Part shown: piece by piece, positions 30,011-42,411 of the stretch
How positions within the stretch are numbered: the first letter of the stretch is position 1
Layout of the letters: each line of letters begins with the position of its first letter
Origin: Paenibacillus sp. URB8-2
GTDB taxonomy: Bacteria; Bacillota; Bacilli; Paenibacillales; Paenibacillaceae
Length of the DNA stretch: 64,000 nucleotides
NCBI RefSeq assembly: GCF_013393385.1
Contig: NZ_AP023239.1
Span: 744,001-808,000 of the forward strand
Reading direction: 5' to 3'
The notes under the pieces: generated by a model
The model's input: only the letters and a program-made list of their open reading frames with translations
Databases searched by the model: none
What the model was told of the DNA's origin: nothing
Position numbers and translations under genes: made by a program

Positions 30011-31269
30011 GCGGCGGAATAGGCGGAGGCGAGGGAGTGCCGGAGCGCGTTGAACGGACGCTCCGTCCGGGAGCGACCGTCGGCGTGCTCGGCGGCGGCC
30101 AGCTCGGACGCATGATAGCGCTGGCCGGCAGCGCCATGGGCTACCGCTTCGTGGCGCTGGACCCCGCGCCGGATGCGCCCTGCGGGCAGGTATCGCCGCA
30201 GATCGTCGCGGCGTACGACGACATCGCCGCGGCGCGGGAGCTTGCGCGCCGCGCGGATGTGATCACGTACGAGTTCGAGAACGTCGACGCGGGCGTGGCC
30301 GCGCTGCTGGCGGAGGAATCGTACGTGCCGCAGGGCAGCGCGCTGCTGTACACGACGCAGCACCGGCTGCGCGAGAAGGCCGCCATCGAAGCTGCGGGCG
30401 TCCCGGTGGCCCCGTACCGCAAGGTGGCAAGCCTTGCGGACCTCACGGCCGCGGCCGCGGAGCTCGGCCTGCCGGCGGTGCTGAAGACCGTCACCGGCGG
30501 ATATGACGGTAAGGGACAGGCCGTCCTCCGGCGGGAGGACGAGCTTGAGGAGGCGTTCCGGCGGCTCGCGCCGGAACGGGCTGCCTCGGCCGTTCCGCCG
30601 CAAGACGGGCCGGCCGAAGGAGACGCCGGCTTCCCGGCGGGGGAAGACGCCCCGCTTGTGCTGGAGAAGTTCGTGCCGTTCCGGTGCGAAATTTCCGTCA
30701 TCGCCGCCCGCAGCCCGCGGGGCGAGGTGAAAAGCTTTCCACCGGCGGAGAATATTCATGTGAATAACATTCTCCATCTGTCCATCGTGCCCGCCCGGGT
30801 GCCGGAGGCTATCCAGAGCAAAGCCCGCGAACTGGCGGAGAAGCTGATTGCGGGGCTGGACGCCGTCGGGCTGCTGGCGGTGGAGATGTTCGTGACGGAG
30901 GACGGCAAACTGTTCGTCAACGAACTGGCGCCCCGGCCGCACAACTCCGGTCATTACACAATGGATGCCTGCGCCACCTCGCAGTTCGAGCAGCATGTTC
31001 GGGCGGTATGCAATCTGCCGCTCGGCGATACGGAGCTGCTGACCCCCGCCGTCATGGTCAATGTGCTGGGCCAGCATCTGGAGGGGGCAGTCGAACGCTT
31101 TTGCAGCGATGATGAAGAGGCCAACCGGCTTGGAGTAATCCCCAAGCTTCATATATATGGCAAGACCGAAAGCAAGACAGGCCGCAAAATGGGCCATATC
31201 AACCTGCTCTGCAAGGATACGGCGGATGCGCTGGCCTGGGTAGAGCAAACTAACCTTTGGAGGAACTGA
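30007..31269 (+). CDS. purK: N5-carboxyaminoimidazole ribonucleotide synthase
   Basis: A 420-residue ATP-grasp enzyme making N5-CAIR from AIR, bicarbonate and ATP, the step before Pur[17 protein letters not shown] (26-41) is the N-terminal PurK motif; [15 protein letters not shown] binds [16 protein letters not shown] is the C-terminal ATP-grasp motif. About 20 residues precede the usual start, and a GTG at 30037 with GGAGGCGAGGG is an alternative to the ATG at 30007. A proline/glycine-rich insert lies near residue 195-215. Confidence 0.95.
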   Translation: MSGGIGGGEGVPERVERTLRPGATVGVLGGGQLGRMIALAGSAMGYRFVALDPAPDAPCGQVSPQIVAAYDDIAAARELARRADVITYEFENVDAGVAALLAEESYVPQGSALLYTTQHRLREKAAIEAAGVPVAPYRKVASLADLTAAAAELGLPAVLKTVTGGYDGKGQAVLRREDELEEAFRRLAPERAASAVPPQDGPAEGDAGFPAGEDAPLVLEKFVPFRCEISVIAARSPRGEVKSFPPAENIHVNNILHLSIVPARVPEAIQSKARELAEKLIAGLDAVGLLAVEMFVTEDGKLFVNELAPRPHNSGHYTMDACATSQFEQHVRAVCNLPLGDTELLTPAVMVNVLGQHLEGAVERFCSDDEEANRLGVIPKLHIYGKTESKTGRKMGHINLLCKDTADALAWVEQTNLWRN

Positions 31270-31275
31270 AATCAC

Positions 31276-32571
31276 ATGATCGAACGTTACAGCAGACCGG
31301 AAATGCGTGCTATCTGGACCGAAGAAAATAAATTCAAAGCTTGGCTCGAAGTGGAGCTGTGTGCCTGTGAGGCGTGGGCGGAGCTTGGCGTCATTCCGAA
31401 AGAGGATACGGTCAAGCTGCGGGAGAACGCGGAGTTCAATATCGACCGCATCTACGAAATCGAGCAGGAGACGCGCCACGACGTTATCGCCTTTACACGC
31501 GCGGTATCGGAGAGCCTCGGGGCGGAGCGCAAATGGGTGCACTACGGCCTGACCTCCACGGATGTCGTTGACACGGCGCTTGGATACCTGCTGCGCCAGG
31601 CCAACGAGATTTTAGAGAAGGACATTTTGAATTTTATTGATATTTTAAAAGACAAGGCAGTCGCCTACAAAGATACGCCGATGATGGGACGCACGCACGG
31701 CGTGCATGCCGAGCCGACAACGTTCGGTCTCAAAATGGCGCTGTGGTACGAGGAAATGAAACGCAATCTGGAGCGGTTCCGCCACGCAGCAAGCGGCGTA
31801 CAGTTCGGTAAAATTTCCGGCGCGGTCGGCACCTATGCCAACATCGATCCGTTCGTCGAAGAGTTCGTCTGCCGCAAGCTGGGCACAAGCCCCGCGCCGA
31901 TCTCGACGCAGACGCTTCAGCGCGACCGTCATGCCGAGTACATGGCGACTCTGGCGCTGATCGCCACTTCGCTGGACAAGTTCGCGACCGAAATCCGCGC
32001 GCTGCAAAAGAGCGAGGTGCGCGAAGTGGAAGAGGCTTTTGCCAAAGGACAAAAAGGTTCGTCGGCAATGCCGCACAAGCGCAACCCGATCGGCTGCGAG
32101 AATATTTCCGGCTTGTCCCGGGTCATCCGCGGACATATGGTAACGGCCTACGAGAACGTGCCGCTCTGGCATGAACGCGACATCTCGCACTCCTCGGTGG
32201 AACGGATCATTCTCCCGGATGCGACGATGCTGCTGAACTATATGCTGAACCGCTTCGGCAACATCGTGAAGAACCTGACCGTGTTCCCTGAAAATATGAA
32301 GCGCAACATGGAGCGTACCTACGGGGTTCCGTTCTCCGGCCGGGTTATGACGAAGCTGATCGACAAGGGCTTCAGCCGCGAGCAGGCTTACGATACGGTG
32401 CAGCCGCGCGCCATGCAGGCTTGGGAGACGCAGAAGCATTTCCGCGAAATTGTGGAGAGCACGCCGGAAATAACGGCGGTACTCAGCCCCGAAGAGATCG
32501 CGGACGCGTTCAATCCGTCGTGGCACCTCAAAAATGTCGATACGATTTTCAGCAAGCTGGGCTTGATCTAA
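31276..32571 (+). CDS. purB: Adenylosuccinate lyase
   Basis: A 431-residue enzyme of the fumarase/aspartase superfamily that splits SAICAR to AICAR and adenylosuccinate to AMP, releasing fumarate. Conserved elements: H68 in ETRHDV, H141 in [10 protein letters not shown], and the signature loop [11 protein letters not shown] (261-271) with the catalytic serine. It forms a homotetramer in relatives. The ATG at 31276 follows TTTGGAGGAACTG, overlapping the region just after the purK stop. Length matches Bacillus PurB. Confidence 0.97.
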   Translation: MIERYSRPEMRAIWTEENKFKAWLEVELCACEAWAELGVIPKEDTVKLRENAEFNIDRIYEIEQETRHDVIAFTRAVSESLGAERKWVHYGLTSTDVVDTALGYLLRQANEILEKDILNFIDILKDKAVAYKDTPMMGRTHGVHAEPTTFGLKMALWYEEMKRNLERFRHAASGVQFGKISGAVGTYANIDPFVEEFVCRKLGTSPAPISTQTLQRDRHAEYMATLALIATSLDKFATEIRALQKSEVREVEEAFAKGQKGSSAMPHKRNPIGCENISGLSRVIRGHMVTAYENVPLWHERDISHSSVERIILPDATMLLNYMLNRFGNIVKNLTVFPENMKRNMERTYGVPFSGRVMTKLIDKGFSREQAYDTVQPRAMQAWETQKHFREIVESTPEITAVLSPEEIADAFNPSWHLKNVDTIFSKLGLI

Positions 32572-32598
32572 ACTCATTTCTTCAAGGGAGGAAAGACC

Positions 32599-33492
32599 AT
32601 GACATACCCTGCCGTATCGACTGCGGTGGATTTGATCGACGCACCGCTGCTGTATAAAGGCAAAGTGCGCGAGCTGTACGATTTGGGAGAGCATATGCTG
32701 ATCGTCGTGACGGACCGGATTTCCGCGTTCGACTATGTGCTGGAGCCGGCCGTGCCTGAGAAAGGCAATGTGCTGAACCGGCTGAGCGCCTTCTGGTTTG
32801 GGCAGACGAAGGAACTGTTGGAGAACCATGTTGTTCATATTGATGTGGACCGTCTGGGCAGCATTGCGAAGGAGCCGGAGCTGCTGAGAAATCGCATTAT
32901 GGTTGTGCGCAAGGCCCAGCGGATCGATATGGAATGCGTCGTTCGGGGCTACATCACCGGAGGCGGCTGGCGTCAGTATCAGGCGACCGGCGAAGTGAAC
33001 GGCATCAAGCTTCCGGAGGGTCTGCGCAAGAACGGGCAGCTTCACGAACCGATCTTCACCCCGGCGGCCAAGAACGACGTCGGACACGACGAGGACATTC
33101 CTTTTGCCAAAATGCAGGAGCTGATCGGCGAAGAGCTGGCGAACGAGCTTAAGGAGAAGAGCCTGAAGCTGTACGGATTCGCACGGGATTACTGCGCGGA
33201 GCGCGGCATTTTGCTGGCTGACTGCAAATTTGAGTTCGGTATCTTGGACGGCAAGGTCATCCTGATTGACGAAATTTTTACGCCGGATGCTTCCCGTTTC
33301 TGGGCCAAAGACAAGTACACTCTGGATGTTGAAATCGACAGCATGGACAAGGAGCCGGTGCGGGCTTATCTCGCTTCCTCTTCCTGGGACAAGAACAGCA
33401 CTCCGGACCCGCTTCCGGAGGAAGTCGTTGCCGAGACGAGCCGCCGCTACCTGGATATTTACCACCGGATTACCGGCCATTCGCTGAACTGA
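32599..33492 (+). CDS. purC: SAICAR synthase (long form)
   Basis: A 297-residue enzyme joining CAIR and aspartate with ATP to make SAICAR. Motifs KGKVRELYD, VTDRISAFD and the late DEIFTPDASRFW are typical. The protein is longer than the ~240-residue Bacillus subtilis or E. coli enzyme and matches the ~290-300 residue type with an N-terminal extension and LNRLSAFWF. A GGGAGGAAAG site precedes the ATG at 32599, 27 bases after purB. An 18-bp tandem repeat follows it. Confidence 0.95.
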   Translation: MTYPAVSTAVDLIDAPLLYKGKVRELYDLGEHMLIVVTDRISAFDYVLEPAVPEKGNVLNRLSAFWFGQTKELLENHVVHIDVDRLGSIAKEPELLRNRIMVVRKAQRIDMECVVRGYITGGGWRQYQATGEVNGIKLPEGLRKNGQLHEPIFTPAAKNDVGHDEDIPFAKMQELIGEELANELKEKSLKLYGFARDYCAERGILLADCKFEFGILDGKVILIDEIFTPDASRFWAKDKYTLDVEIDSMDKEPVRAYLASSSWDKNSTPDPLPEEVVAETSRRYLDIYHRITGHSLN

Positions 33493-33495
33493 TTT

Positions 33496-33531
33496 TTTGG
33501 ATATTGGGAAATATTTGGATATTGGGAAATT
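33496..33531 (+). repeat. 18-bp tandem duplication between purC and purS
   Basis: TTTGGATATTGGGAAATA followed directly by TTTGGATATTGGGAAATT. It lies in the 93-base spacer between the two genes; no hairpin terminator is evident. Probably a local slippage duplication. Confidence 0.75.
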
Positions 33532-33585
33532 CAATATAAATTAAAATGCTTAACGGCATGAACATTTAGGAGGAACGACAAGGGT

Positions 33586-33831
33586 ATGTTAAAAGCGACG
33601 GTATATGTCACCATTAAAAAAAGTGTGCTTGATCCCCAGGGTGTAGCTGTACAAGGGGCGCTTCATTCTGTAGGCTTCCAGGAAGTTGAAAGTCTGCGCA
33701 TCGGCAAATATATCGAATTGACTCTGGATACGAACGACCGTGAAGAGGCCGCCAAACGGCTTAAAGCAATGTGCGAGAAGCTGCTCGCAAATACGGTAAT
33801 CGAGGATTACCGATACGAATTGGAGGCGTGA
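33586..33831 (+). CDS. purS: FGAM synthase subunit PurS
   Basis: An 81-residue subunit of the three-part formylglycinamidine ribonucleotide synthase (PurSQL). It bridges the glutaminase PurQ and the synthetase PurL. Recognisable by [19 protein letters not shown] and the [13 protein letters not shown] C-terminus ([11 protein letters not shown]). A GGAGGAACG site precedes the ATG at 33586. The ribosome binding site of purQ lies inside its last codons. Confidence 0.96.
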   Translation: MLKATVYVTIKKSVLDPQGVAVQGALHSVGFQEVESLRIGKYIELTLDTNDREEAAKRLKAMCEKLLANTVIEDYRYELEA

Positions 33832-33836
33832 ATGTC

Positions 33837-34503
33837 ATGAAATTTGCTGTCCTTGTCTTTCCCGGCTCCAACTGCGATATCGACTGCTACAAAGCGGTAC
33901 AGGAAACGCTTGGCGAGCCCGTTGACTTTGTGTGGCATACGGCGACCGACCTGTCTGATTATGATTGCATCCTCGTTCCGGGAGGCTTTTCTTACGGCGA
34001 CTACCTGCGCTGCGGCGCGATTTCGCAGTTCGCTCCCGTGATGAACGAAGTAGCCAAAGCGGCTGAGCAGGGCAAGTTCGTGCTCGGTATCTGCAACGGA
34101 TTCCAGATTTTGACTGAGGCGGGACTGCTGCCGGGCGCGCTGCGACGCAATGAATCGATGAAATTCCGATGTCATGATACGACGCTTAAGGTCGTTAACA
34201 ATACTACTCCGTTCACGACGGAGTATGCCAAGGATGAGGAGATCGTCATTCCGATCGCCCACGGCGAAGGCAACTATTACTGCGACGATGAGACGCTGGC
34301 TTCGCTTAAAGCGAACAACCAGATCGTCTTCACTTATTCGGACAATCCTAACGGCTCTGTCGCCGATATTGCAGGCATCTGCAATGAACGCGGCAACGTC
34401 GTCGGCATGATGCCGCATCCGGAGCGGGCGGTTAATACCCTGCTCGGCTCGGAAGACGGCAAGCGAATGTTCAGTTCTATTTTGAAGACATGGAGGGATA
34501 CTC

Positions 34504-34526
<23 letters not shown>
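33837..34526 (+). CDS. purQ: FGAM synthase glutaminase subunit PurQ
   Basis: A 229-residue class I glutamine amidotransferase that supplies ammonia to PurL. The nucleophile is C86 in [10 protein letters not shown]; the His-Glu pair lies in MMPHPERAV near the C-terminus. The start is the ATG at 33837 with GGAGG at 33822-33826. The frame is open back to 33771 but that lies within purS; a nearer ATG at 33832 leads to an immediate stop. It overlaps purL by 23 bases. Confidence 0.96.
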
Positions 34527-36734
<2,208 letters not shown>

Positions 36735-36750
<16 letters not shown>

Positions 36751-38231
36751 AGACCGGGAACAAGCAGGCGGAACCCCTCCTGTGGACCGGCGACTTTTAC
36801 AACGAAGGAACGGGCTCGGGAGATATATTTGATACATTGAAAGAAGAATGCGGCGTTTTCGGGGTCTTCGGACACCCGGAAGCCGCTTCCATGTCTTATT
36901 ACGGCCTTCACGCGCTTCAGCACCGCGGTGAGGAAAGCGCGGGGATCTGCGTGGCGAACGGCCGGGATTTCAATTACCACCGCGGTATGGGACTGGTAAA
37001 AGAAGTGTTCGACAAAGATAAAATCCAGTCACTGGTCGGCGACATGTCCATCGGGCATGTTCGTTATTCCACCAGCGGCGACAGCCGGCTGACAAACGCG
37101 CAGCCGCTCATCTTTAAATACCGCGATGGCGATCTGGCGATTGCCACGAACGGCAACATCGTGAACGAGCCGCTGATCCGGCGTAAGCTTGAGAGCAGCG
37201 GCTCGATCTTCCAGACGACAAGCGATACCGAGGTGCTGGCGCATCTGATCGCGCGTTCGCTGAAGGATTTTGTGGAAGCGGCCAAAGAGGCCCTTCAGCA
37301 GCTCGTCGGCGGCTTCGCTTTTCTGCTGATGACCAACGACAAGCTGCTGGTTGCTTCCGACCCGAACGGCCTGCGGCCGCTCGTGATGGGGCGCGTTGGG
37401 GAAGCGTATATTTTCGCTTCCGAATCCTGCGCGCTGGAGACGATCGGCGCGGAGCTTGTCCGTGATATTCAGCCGGGCGAACTGCTTATTCTGGACGAGA
37501 GTGGCTTGACCGAGGACCGGTTCGCCGAGCCGCAGCGCAAAGCGCTGTGCGCGATGGAGTATATTTATTTCGCACGGCCCGACAGCGATATGAACGGAGC
37601 GAACCTGCATGCCGCCCGCAAGCGGATGGGCAGCCGGCTCGCGCTTGAAGGCTTTGTCGACGCCGACATCGTGACGGGCGTACCGGATTCCAGCATCTCC
37701 GCCGCCATTGGCTACGCGGAGCAGACCGGCATTCCTTACGAGCTTGGGCTGATCAAGAACAAATATACTGGCCGGACGTTCATCCAACCGAGCCAGGAGC
37801 TGCGCGAGCAGGGTGTCAAAATGAAGCTCAGCGCCGTCCGCCGCGTCGTGGAAGGCCAGCGCGTCGTCATGATCGACGACTCCATCGTTCGGGGCACGAC
37901 CTCGCGCCGGATTGTGAATCTGCTGCGCGAAGCGGGAGCGACCGAGGTGCATGTGCGCATCACATCGCCGCCTTTCAAGAACCCTTGTTTCTATGGCATT
38001 GATACACCGGATAGACGCGAGCTGATCGCTTCTCATCAGTCGGTTGAAGAAATTCGCCGCGAGATCAACGCGGATTCGCTGGCGTTCCTATCGCCAACCG
38101 GACTAATTCAGTCCATCGGCGGTCTGAGCAGCGGAGATTACAAAGGCGGGCTGTGCCTGTCCTGTTTCGATAACGATTATCCAACGCAGGTTGACTTCGG
38201 CGGGGCGGAGAAGGAAGGGTGCGGCTGCTAA
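36735..38231 (+). CDS. purF: Amidophosphoribosyltransferase (PurF), first committed step
   Basis: A 498-residue enzyme making phosphoribosylamine from PRPP and glutamine. After a propeptide, the mature N-terminal nucleophile is C39 in [12 protein letters not shown]; the 38-residue propeptide is longer than the 11 residues of Bacillus subtilis PurF. Four cysteines for the [4Fe-4S] cluster are visible in [18 protein letters not shown] and [10 protein letters not shown]. The PRPP loop is [14 protein letters not shown]. Start at the ATG at 36735 behind TTGGGAGGATG, inside the end of purL. A 680-bp repeated element separates it from purM. Confidence 0.96.
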
Positions 38232-38911
38232 GGTGGGTCCATCCCCCTAAATCCCCCTTGCCAAGGGGGACCCCGGAGGGCCAGCCCTCCGGCCACCCGA
38301 AAGCTCGGCGTAACGGAGTTTGGTTTGAACTTGCTATGCGGGGATTGGCGCGGGCAGCCGCTTGTCGTCCCTTCCGCTTGCGCGGACGGCGGGACCCGCT
38401 TAACGGCGCTGCGGCTCCCGGCATCCGGCTTACAGCCGCCGCCGGGCGCAGGCGCACCGCTACTTCGCTTAGCGGTGCATAAGGGCTCGTCCAGCCCCAG
38501 CCTGTTCGCTGCGCGAATGCGCTGGCTTGACTCGCTGGGGCACGCGGGTCCACCGCCGCTTCGCATGGCGGTCCCTAAGGGCTCACCCAGCCCGTGCTGT
38601 CGCTTCGCGAAATCGCGGCTGGACTCGCCCCGGGCACGGGCGCCGGTTACATCGGCGCCCGGCCTATCCCGCTCCCCCTCGATTCCGGGAAGGCGTCATG
38701 AAGGGGAAGATTGGAACTGGAGAAGCGTAGCGTTCGCCCGAAAGCTTTCCGTAGGAAAGTTCGCATCGAAAGCATACGCTATGCTCGGATTTCAACCGCC
38801 AAGCGGTCCAATCAGGAATCCGAGCATAACAGCGATCGGAAGTCCAAGCTGTCCACGAAATGACGACTTAACCGGAATCTTTTGCTTAACTACATGAAAT
38901 GAGGTGTCCAA
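38232..38911. repeat. GC-rich, hairpin-dense element with 96-bp repeats inside the purine operon
   Basis: No recognisable gene. It opens with TCCCCCTT-GCC-AAGGGGGA (38252-38270) and GGAGGGC-CA-GCCCTCC (38275-38290). Two copies of a 96-bp unit follow (starting 38455 and 38551): each has CACCGC, a small TTCG-containing hairpin, TAAGGGCTC at the same offset (38480, 38576), CCAGCCC, then a large hairpin. It ends with a hairpin ATGCTCGGATT / AATCCGAGCAT (38780-38827) enclosing ACCGCCAAGCGGT. One plus frame (38325-38897) stays open with the 32-residue repeat in phase, but has no credible product. Base composition differs from the flanking genes. Confidence 0.65.
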
Positions 38912-39955
38912 GTGTCGGAAGCTTACAAAAACGCCGGTGTGGATATTGCGGCGGGCAATGAAGCAGTAGAACGAATGAAGAAGCATGTGAAGCGCACATT
39001 TCGCCCCGAGGTCATGACGGAGCTCGGCGGATTCGGTGCGCTGTTTGGCTTAAATAAAGATAAGTACGAGGAGCCCGTGCTGGTATCGGGAACGGACGGA
39101 GTCGGCACGAAGCTGAAAATCGCCTTCGCTGCGGACCGTCACGATACGATCGGCATCGACGCGGTCGCCATGTGCGTGAACGATATTGTAGTACAGGGCG
39201 CGGAGCCGCTCTTTTTCCTGGATTATCTGGCCTGCGACAAAGTGGTGCCGGAGAAGATCGAAGCGATCGTTTCGGGGATCGCGGAAGGCTGCCATCAGGC
39301 GGGCTGCGCGCTGATCGGCGGAGAGACGGCGGAAATGCCGGGCATGTATGCGGAAGGCGAATATGATATCGCAGGCTTTACGGTTGGTGTCGCCGATAAG
39401 GCCAAGCTGGTAACCGGAGCAAATATCGCGCCCGGCGATGCGGTGATCGGACTTGCCTCCAGCGGTGTGCACAGCAACGGATTCTCGCTGGTGCGCAAGC
39501 TTTTGCTGGACGGAGAAGGCGGGCATGGTCTGGATCAGGTGCTGCCGGAGTTGGGCGCGCCGCTTGCCGACGTGCTGCTGGCGCCGACCAAAATTTATGT
39601 TAAGCCGCTTCTCGCTCTGCTGGAACAGCTTCCGGTGAAGGGCATGGCGCATATTACAGGCGGCGGCTTCATCGAGAACATTCCGCGTGTGCTGCCGGAT
39701 GGCGTCAATGTGGACATCCAGTACGGCTCGTGGCCGATTTTGCCGATTTTTGAGCTGCTTCAGCGTAAAGGCAGTGTGACCAACCGCGATATGTTCACGA
39801 CCTTTAATATGGGTATCGGCCTGGTGCTGGTAGTGGGCGCGGATGACGCGGATAAAGCGCTGCAACTGCTGAAAGACAGCGGCGAGGAAGCGTATGTGAT
39901 CGGCAAGGTCACGGAAGGAGAACGAAAGGTCACCTTTACGGGAGCGGATGTATGA
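38912..39955 (+). CDS. purM: AIR synthase (phosphoribosylformylglycinamidine cyclo-ligase)
   Basis: A 347-residue ATP-dependent enzyme closing the imidazole ring (FGAM to AIR). Motifs include [29 protein letters not shown] and [11 protein letters not shown], then [17 protein letters not shown] and [13 protein letters not shown] in the second half. The start is GTG at 38912 with GAGGTG upstream. It overlaps purN by 4 bases (ATGA). Expression must cross the 680-bp element upstream, or a promoter within or near that element may serve it. Confidence 0.97.
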   Translation: MSEAYKNAGVDIAAGNEAVERMKKHVKRTFRPEVMTELGGFGALFGLNKDKYEEPVLVSGTDGVGTKLKIAFAADRHDTIGIDAVAMCVNDIVVQGAEPLFFLDYLACDKVVPEKIEAIVSGIAEGCHQAGCALIGGETAEMPGMYAEGEYDIAGFTVGVADKAKLVTGANIAPGDAVIGLASSGVHSNGFSLVRKLLLDGEGGHGLDQVLPELGAPLADVLLAPTKIYVKPLLALLEQLPVKGMAHITGGGFIENIPRVLPDGVNVDIQYGSWPILPIFELLQRKGSVTNRDMFTTFNMGIGLVLVVGADDADKALQLLKDSGEEAYVIGKVTEGERKVTFTGADV

Positions 39956-40569
39956 TGGATTACAGCCGGATCGCCGTGTTTGCTTCGGGGCAGGGCAGCA
40001 ATTTTGCGGCGCTGGCGCAGGCGCAGCGTGAAGGGCGGCTGGGCGGTGGCACCATTGAACTGCTCGTGTCCGACCGGCCGGAAGCGCTTGTGGCGCGCCG
40101 GGCGCAGGAGGCCGGGGTTCCGGCCCTTCTGCTGCGGCCCAAGGATTTTGACAGCCGCGAGCAGTACGAAACGCGGATTGTAGAGGAGCTTCAGCAGCGC
40201 GGGATCGGCCTTATTGTGCTGGCGGGGTATATGCGGCTCATAACCCCGGTGCTGCTGTCCCCCTATGAGGGACGCATCATTAATATTCATCCGTCGCTGC
40301 TGCCGGCTTTCGCCGGGAAGGATGCCATCGGACAGGCGCTGGCTTACGGAGTAAAGCTGACGGGAGTGACGGTGCATTTTGTCGATGGAGGCATGGATAC
40401 GGGGCCTGTCATTGCCCAGCGGGCGCTTGCGGTAGAGGACGACGATACGGCGGATACTCTCGCTGAGCGCATTCACCGGATCGAGTACGAGCTTTATCCG
40501 GAAGTGGTCGCCGCTTTTGCAGCCGGAAAAATCGAACTGGACGGAAGAAAAGCAACGGTTCGGCAATAG
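39952..40569 (+). CDS. purN: GAR transformylase (formyltetrahydrofolate-dependent)
   Basis: A 205-residue enzyme transferring a formyl group from 10-formyl-THF to glycinamide ribonucleotide. It begins [20 protein letters not shown]; the active-site segment [10 protein letters not shown] and the [14 protein letters not shown] strand are conserved, with the catalytic Asn-His-Asp set. ATGA overlap with purM indicates coupling. About 270 bases without a gene I can identify separate it from purH. Confidence 0.96.
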   Translation: MMDYSRIAVFASGQGSNFAALAQAQREGRLGGGTIELLVSDRPEALVARRAQEAGVPALLLRPKDFDSREQYETRIVEELQQRGIGLIVLAGYMRLITPVLLSPYEGRIINIHPSLLPAFAGKDAIGQALAYGVKLTGVTVHFVDGGMDTGPVIAQRALAVEDDDTADTLAERIHRIEYELYPEVVAAFAAGKIELDGRKATVRQ

Positions 40570-40839
40570 CGGCAGGGCGGTTCAGTCGTCAGCTTCATTC
40601 GACATTTGAATGATGGAGCCCTTGGATTTTGATATTTCTCGGGAAATATTGCACAAGCGGTGAGAAATGTCGGATAGGCGGGCCCTTGAACCTGAAATGG
40701 GACATATTAAGCAGCAAGAGCCATCAAACGGCGAGCGGCTGCCGGAAACCCCAAATAAAAAGTTTAAAAATAGAAATATTCATGCAGTCAATGTTTTACC
40801 CAATTAACCGTAAGTCAATATGGAGGAGGACTATACAAA
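40570..40839 (+). other. Intergenic spacer purN-purH without recognisable gene
   Basis: About 270 bases, AT-richer than its neighbours. A short imperfect palindrome GATATTTCTCGGGAAATAT lies at 40631-40649. No promoter pair or terminator stands out; the last part holds the GGAGGAGG site of purH. Confidence 0.5.
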
Positions 40840-42387
40840 GTGAGTATCAAAAGAGCGCTGGTCAGCGTATCGGATAAACGGGGCATCGTGGTCTTTTGCC
40901 GCGAGCTGTCGGCATTGGGCGTAGAAATCATCTCCACGGGCGGAACGAGCACCCTTTTGGCAAAAGAAGGCGTGCCGGTTATCGGTATCTCCGACGTGAC
41001 GGGCTTTCCCGAAATCATGGACGGGCGCGTCAAAACGCTGCATCCCGCCGTTCACAGCGGTCTGCTGGCGGTTCGGGACAACGAGGAGCATACGCGCCAG
41101 ATGACCGAACTCGGTCTGGATTACATCGACCTGGTTGTCGTGAATCTGTACCCGTTCGCGGAGACGATCGCAAAGCCGGATGTAACATACGAGGAAGCGA
41201 TCGAGAACATCGACATCGGCGGACCGACCATGCTGCGTTCGGCGGCGAAGAACCATGCGTTTGTAAGCGTGGTGGTGGATGCCGACGATTACGCGAGCGT
41301 GCTTGAAGAAGTGCGCGCGGGCGGCGACACGACGCTTGAAACCCGCAAACGGCTTGCGGCAAAAGTATTCCGCCACACGGCGGCTTACGACGCTCTGATC
41401 TCCGACTATCTGTCCAATGTGACCGGCGAACCGCTGCCGGAGCGCTACACGGTAACTTACGAGAAAATCCAGGATCTGCGCTATGGCGAAAACCCGCATC
41501 AAAAGGCGGCATTCTATCGTACACCGCTGGCGGCTCAGGACACGCTGACCGGCGCCGAGCAGCTGCACGGCAAGGAATTGTCCTACAACAACATCAACGA
41601 CGCCAACGCGGCGCTGCAAATCGTCAAGGAGTTCAATGAACCGGCGGTTGTGGCGGTGAAGCATATGAATCCATGCGGTGTCGGCATCGGCGAGAGCATC
41701 TTGGAAGCTTACCAAAAAGCTTACAACGCCGATCCGGTCTCCATCTTCGGTGGCATCGTGGCGGCTAACCGCTACATCGATTCCGATACGGCGAATCTGC
41801 TCAAGGAAATTTTCCTGGAAATCATTCTGGCTCCCGGATTTACGGACGAAGCGCTGGAAATTTTATCGAAGAAGAAAAATATCCGTCTGCTGAAAATCGG
41901 CGGGCTTGGCGCGGCCGCAGAGCGGAAGAGCAGCTTTGTCGTCACAACGGTTGAGGGTGGCATGGTCGTACAGGAAAGCGACGTTCACTCCATTAACCCG
42001 GACGATCTTAAAGTCGTAACCGACCGCAAACCGACCGAAGAAGAACTGAAGCAGCTTCTGTTCGGCTGGAAGGTTGTCAAGCATGTGAAGTCGAACGCTA
42101 TCGTGCTTGCAGCGGACGACATGACAGTCGGCGTGGGCGCGGGACAAATGAACCGCGTGGGCGCTGCGAAGATTGCCATCGAGCAGGCCGGAGACAAAGC
42201 CAAAGGCGCGGTGCTGGCTTCAGACGCATTCTTCCCAATGGGCGATACGCTAGAATTTGCAGCTAAAGCGGGCATTACGGCAGTCATCCAGCCGGGCGGC
42301 TCCGTCCGGGACGAGGAATCGATCAAGGTTGCGAATGAGCACGGAATCGCTATGGTCTTTACCGGCGTCCGTCATTTCAAACACTAG
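40840..42387 (+). CDS. purH: AICAR transformylase / IMP cyclohydrolase
   Basis: A 515-residue bifunctional enzyme catalysing the last two steps to IMP. The N-terminal cyclohydrolase domain (1-~195) has [12 protein letters not shown] and GGTSTLL; the C-terminal transformylase has the [15 protein letters not shown] linker, [15 protein letters not shown] with the catalytic Lys-His, and [20 protein letters not shown]. The start is GTG at 40840 behind GGAGGAGG. Length matches the family. Confidence 0.97.
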   Translation: MSIKRALVSVSDKRGIVVFCRELSALGVEIISTGGTSTLLAKEGVPVIGISDVTGFPEIMDGRVKTLHPAVHSGLLAVRDNEEHTRQMTELGLDYIDLVVVNLYPFAETIAKPDVTYEEAIENIDIGGPTMLRSAAKNHAFVSVVVDADDYASVLEEVRAGGDTTLETRKRLAAKVFRHTAAYDALISDYLSNVTGEPLPERYTVTYEKIQDLRYGENPHQKAAFYRTPLAAQDTLTGAEQLHGKELSYNNINDANAALQIVKEFNEPAVVAVKHMNPCGVGIGESILEAYQKAYNADPVSIFGGIVAANRYIDSDTANLLKEIFLEIILAPGFTDEALEILSKKKNIRLLKIGGLGAAAERKSSFVVTTVEGGMVVQESDVHSINPDDLKVVTDRKPTEEELKQLLFGWKVVKHVKSNAIVLAADDMTVGVGAGQMNRVGAAKIAIEQAGDKAKGAVLASDAFFPMGDTLEFAAKAGITAVIQPGGSVRDEESIKVANEHGIAMVFTGVRHFKH

Positions 42388-42411
42388 AACGGACCGGAGG
42401 TTTTATAAGGT

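Noticed and set aside
29668..31542. 624-codon open frame on the minus strand opposite purE, purK and purB
   Set aside because: It lies antisense to three confident enzymes, in very GC-rich DNA where open antisense frames are common, and its product has no recognisable motif or ribosome binding site.
31645..33534. 629-codon minus-strand frame opposite purB and purC
   Set aside because: Antisense shadow of confidently identified genes; no start signals or motifs.
38325..38897. 190-codon frame in the purF-purM element
   Set aside because: Composed of in-phase repeats and low-complexity Pro/Arg/Ser; start is weak and no motif is recognisable. Kept only as part of the repeat finding.
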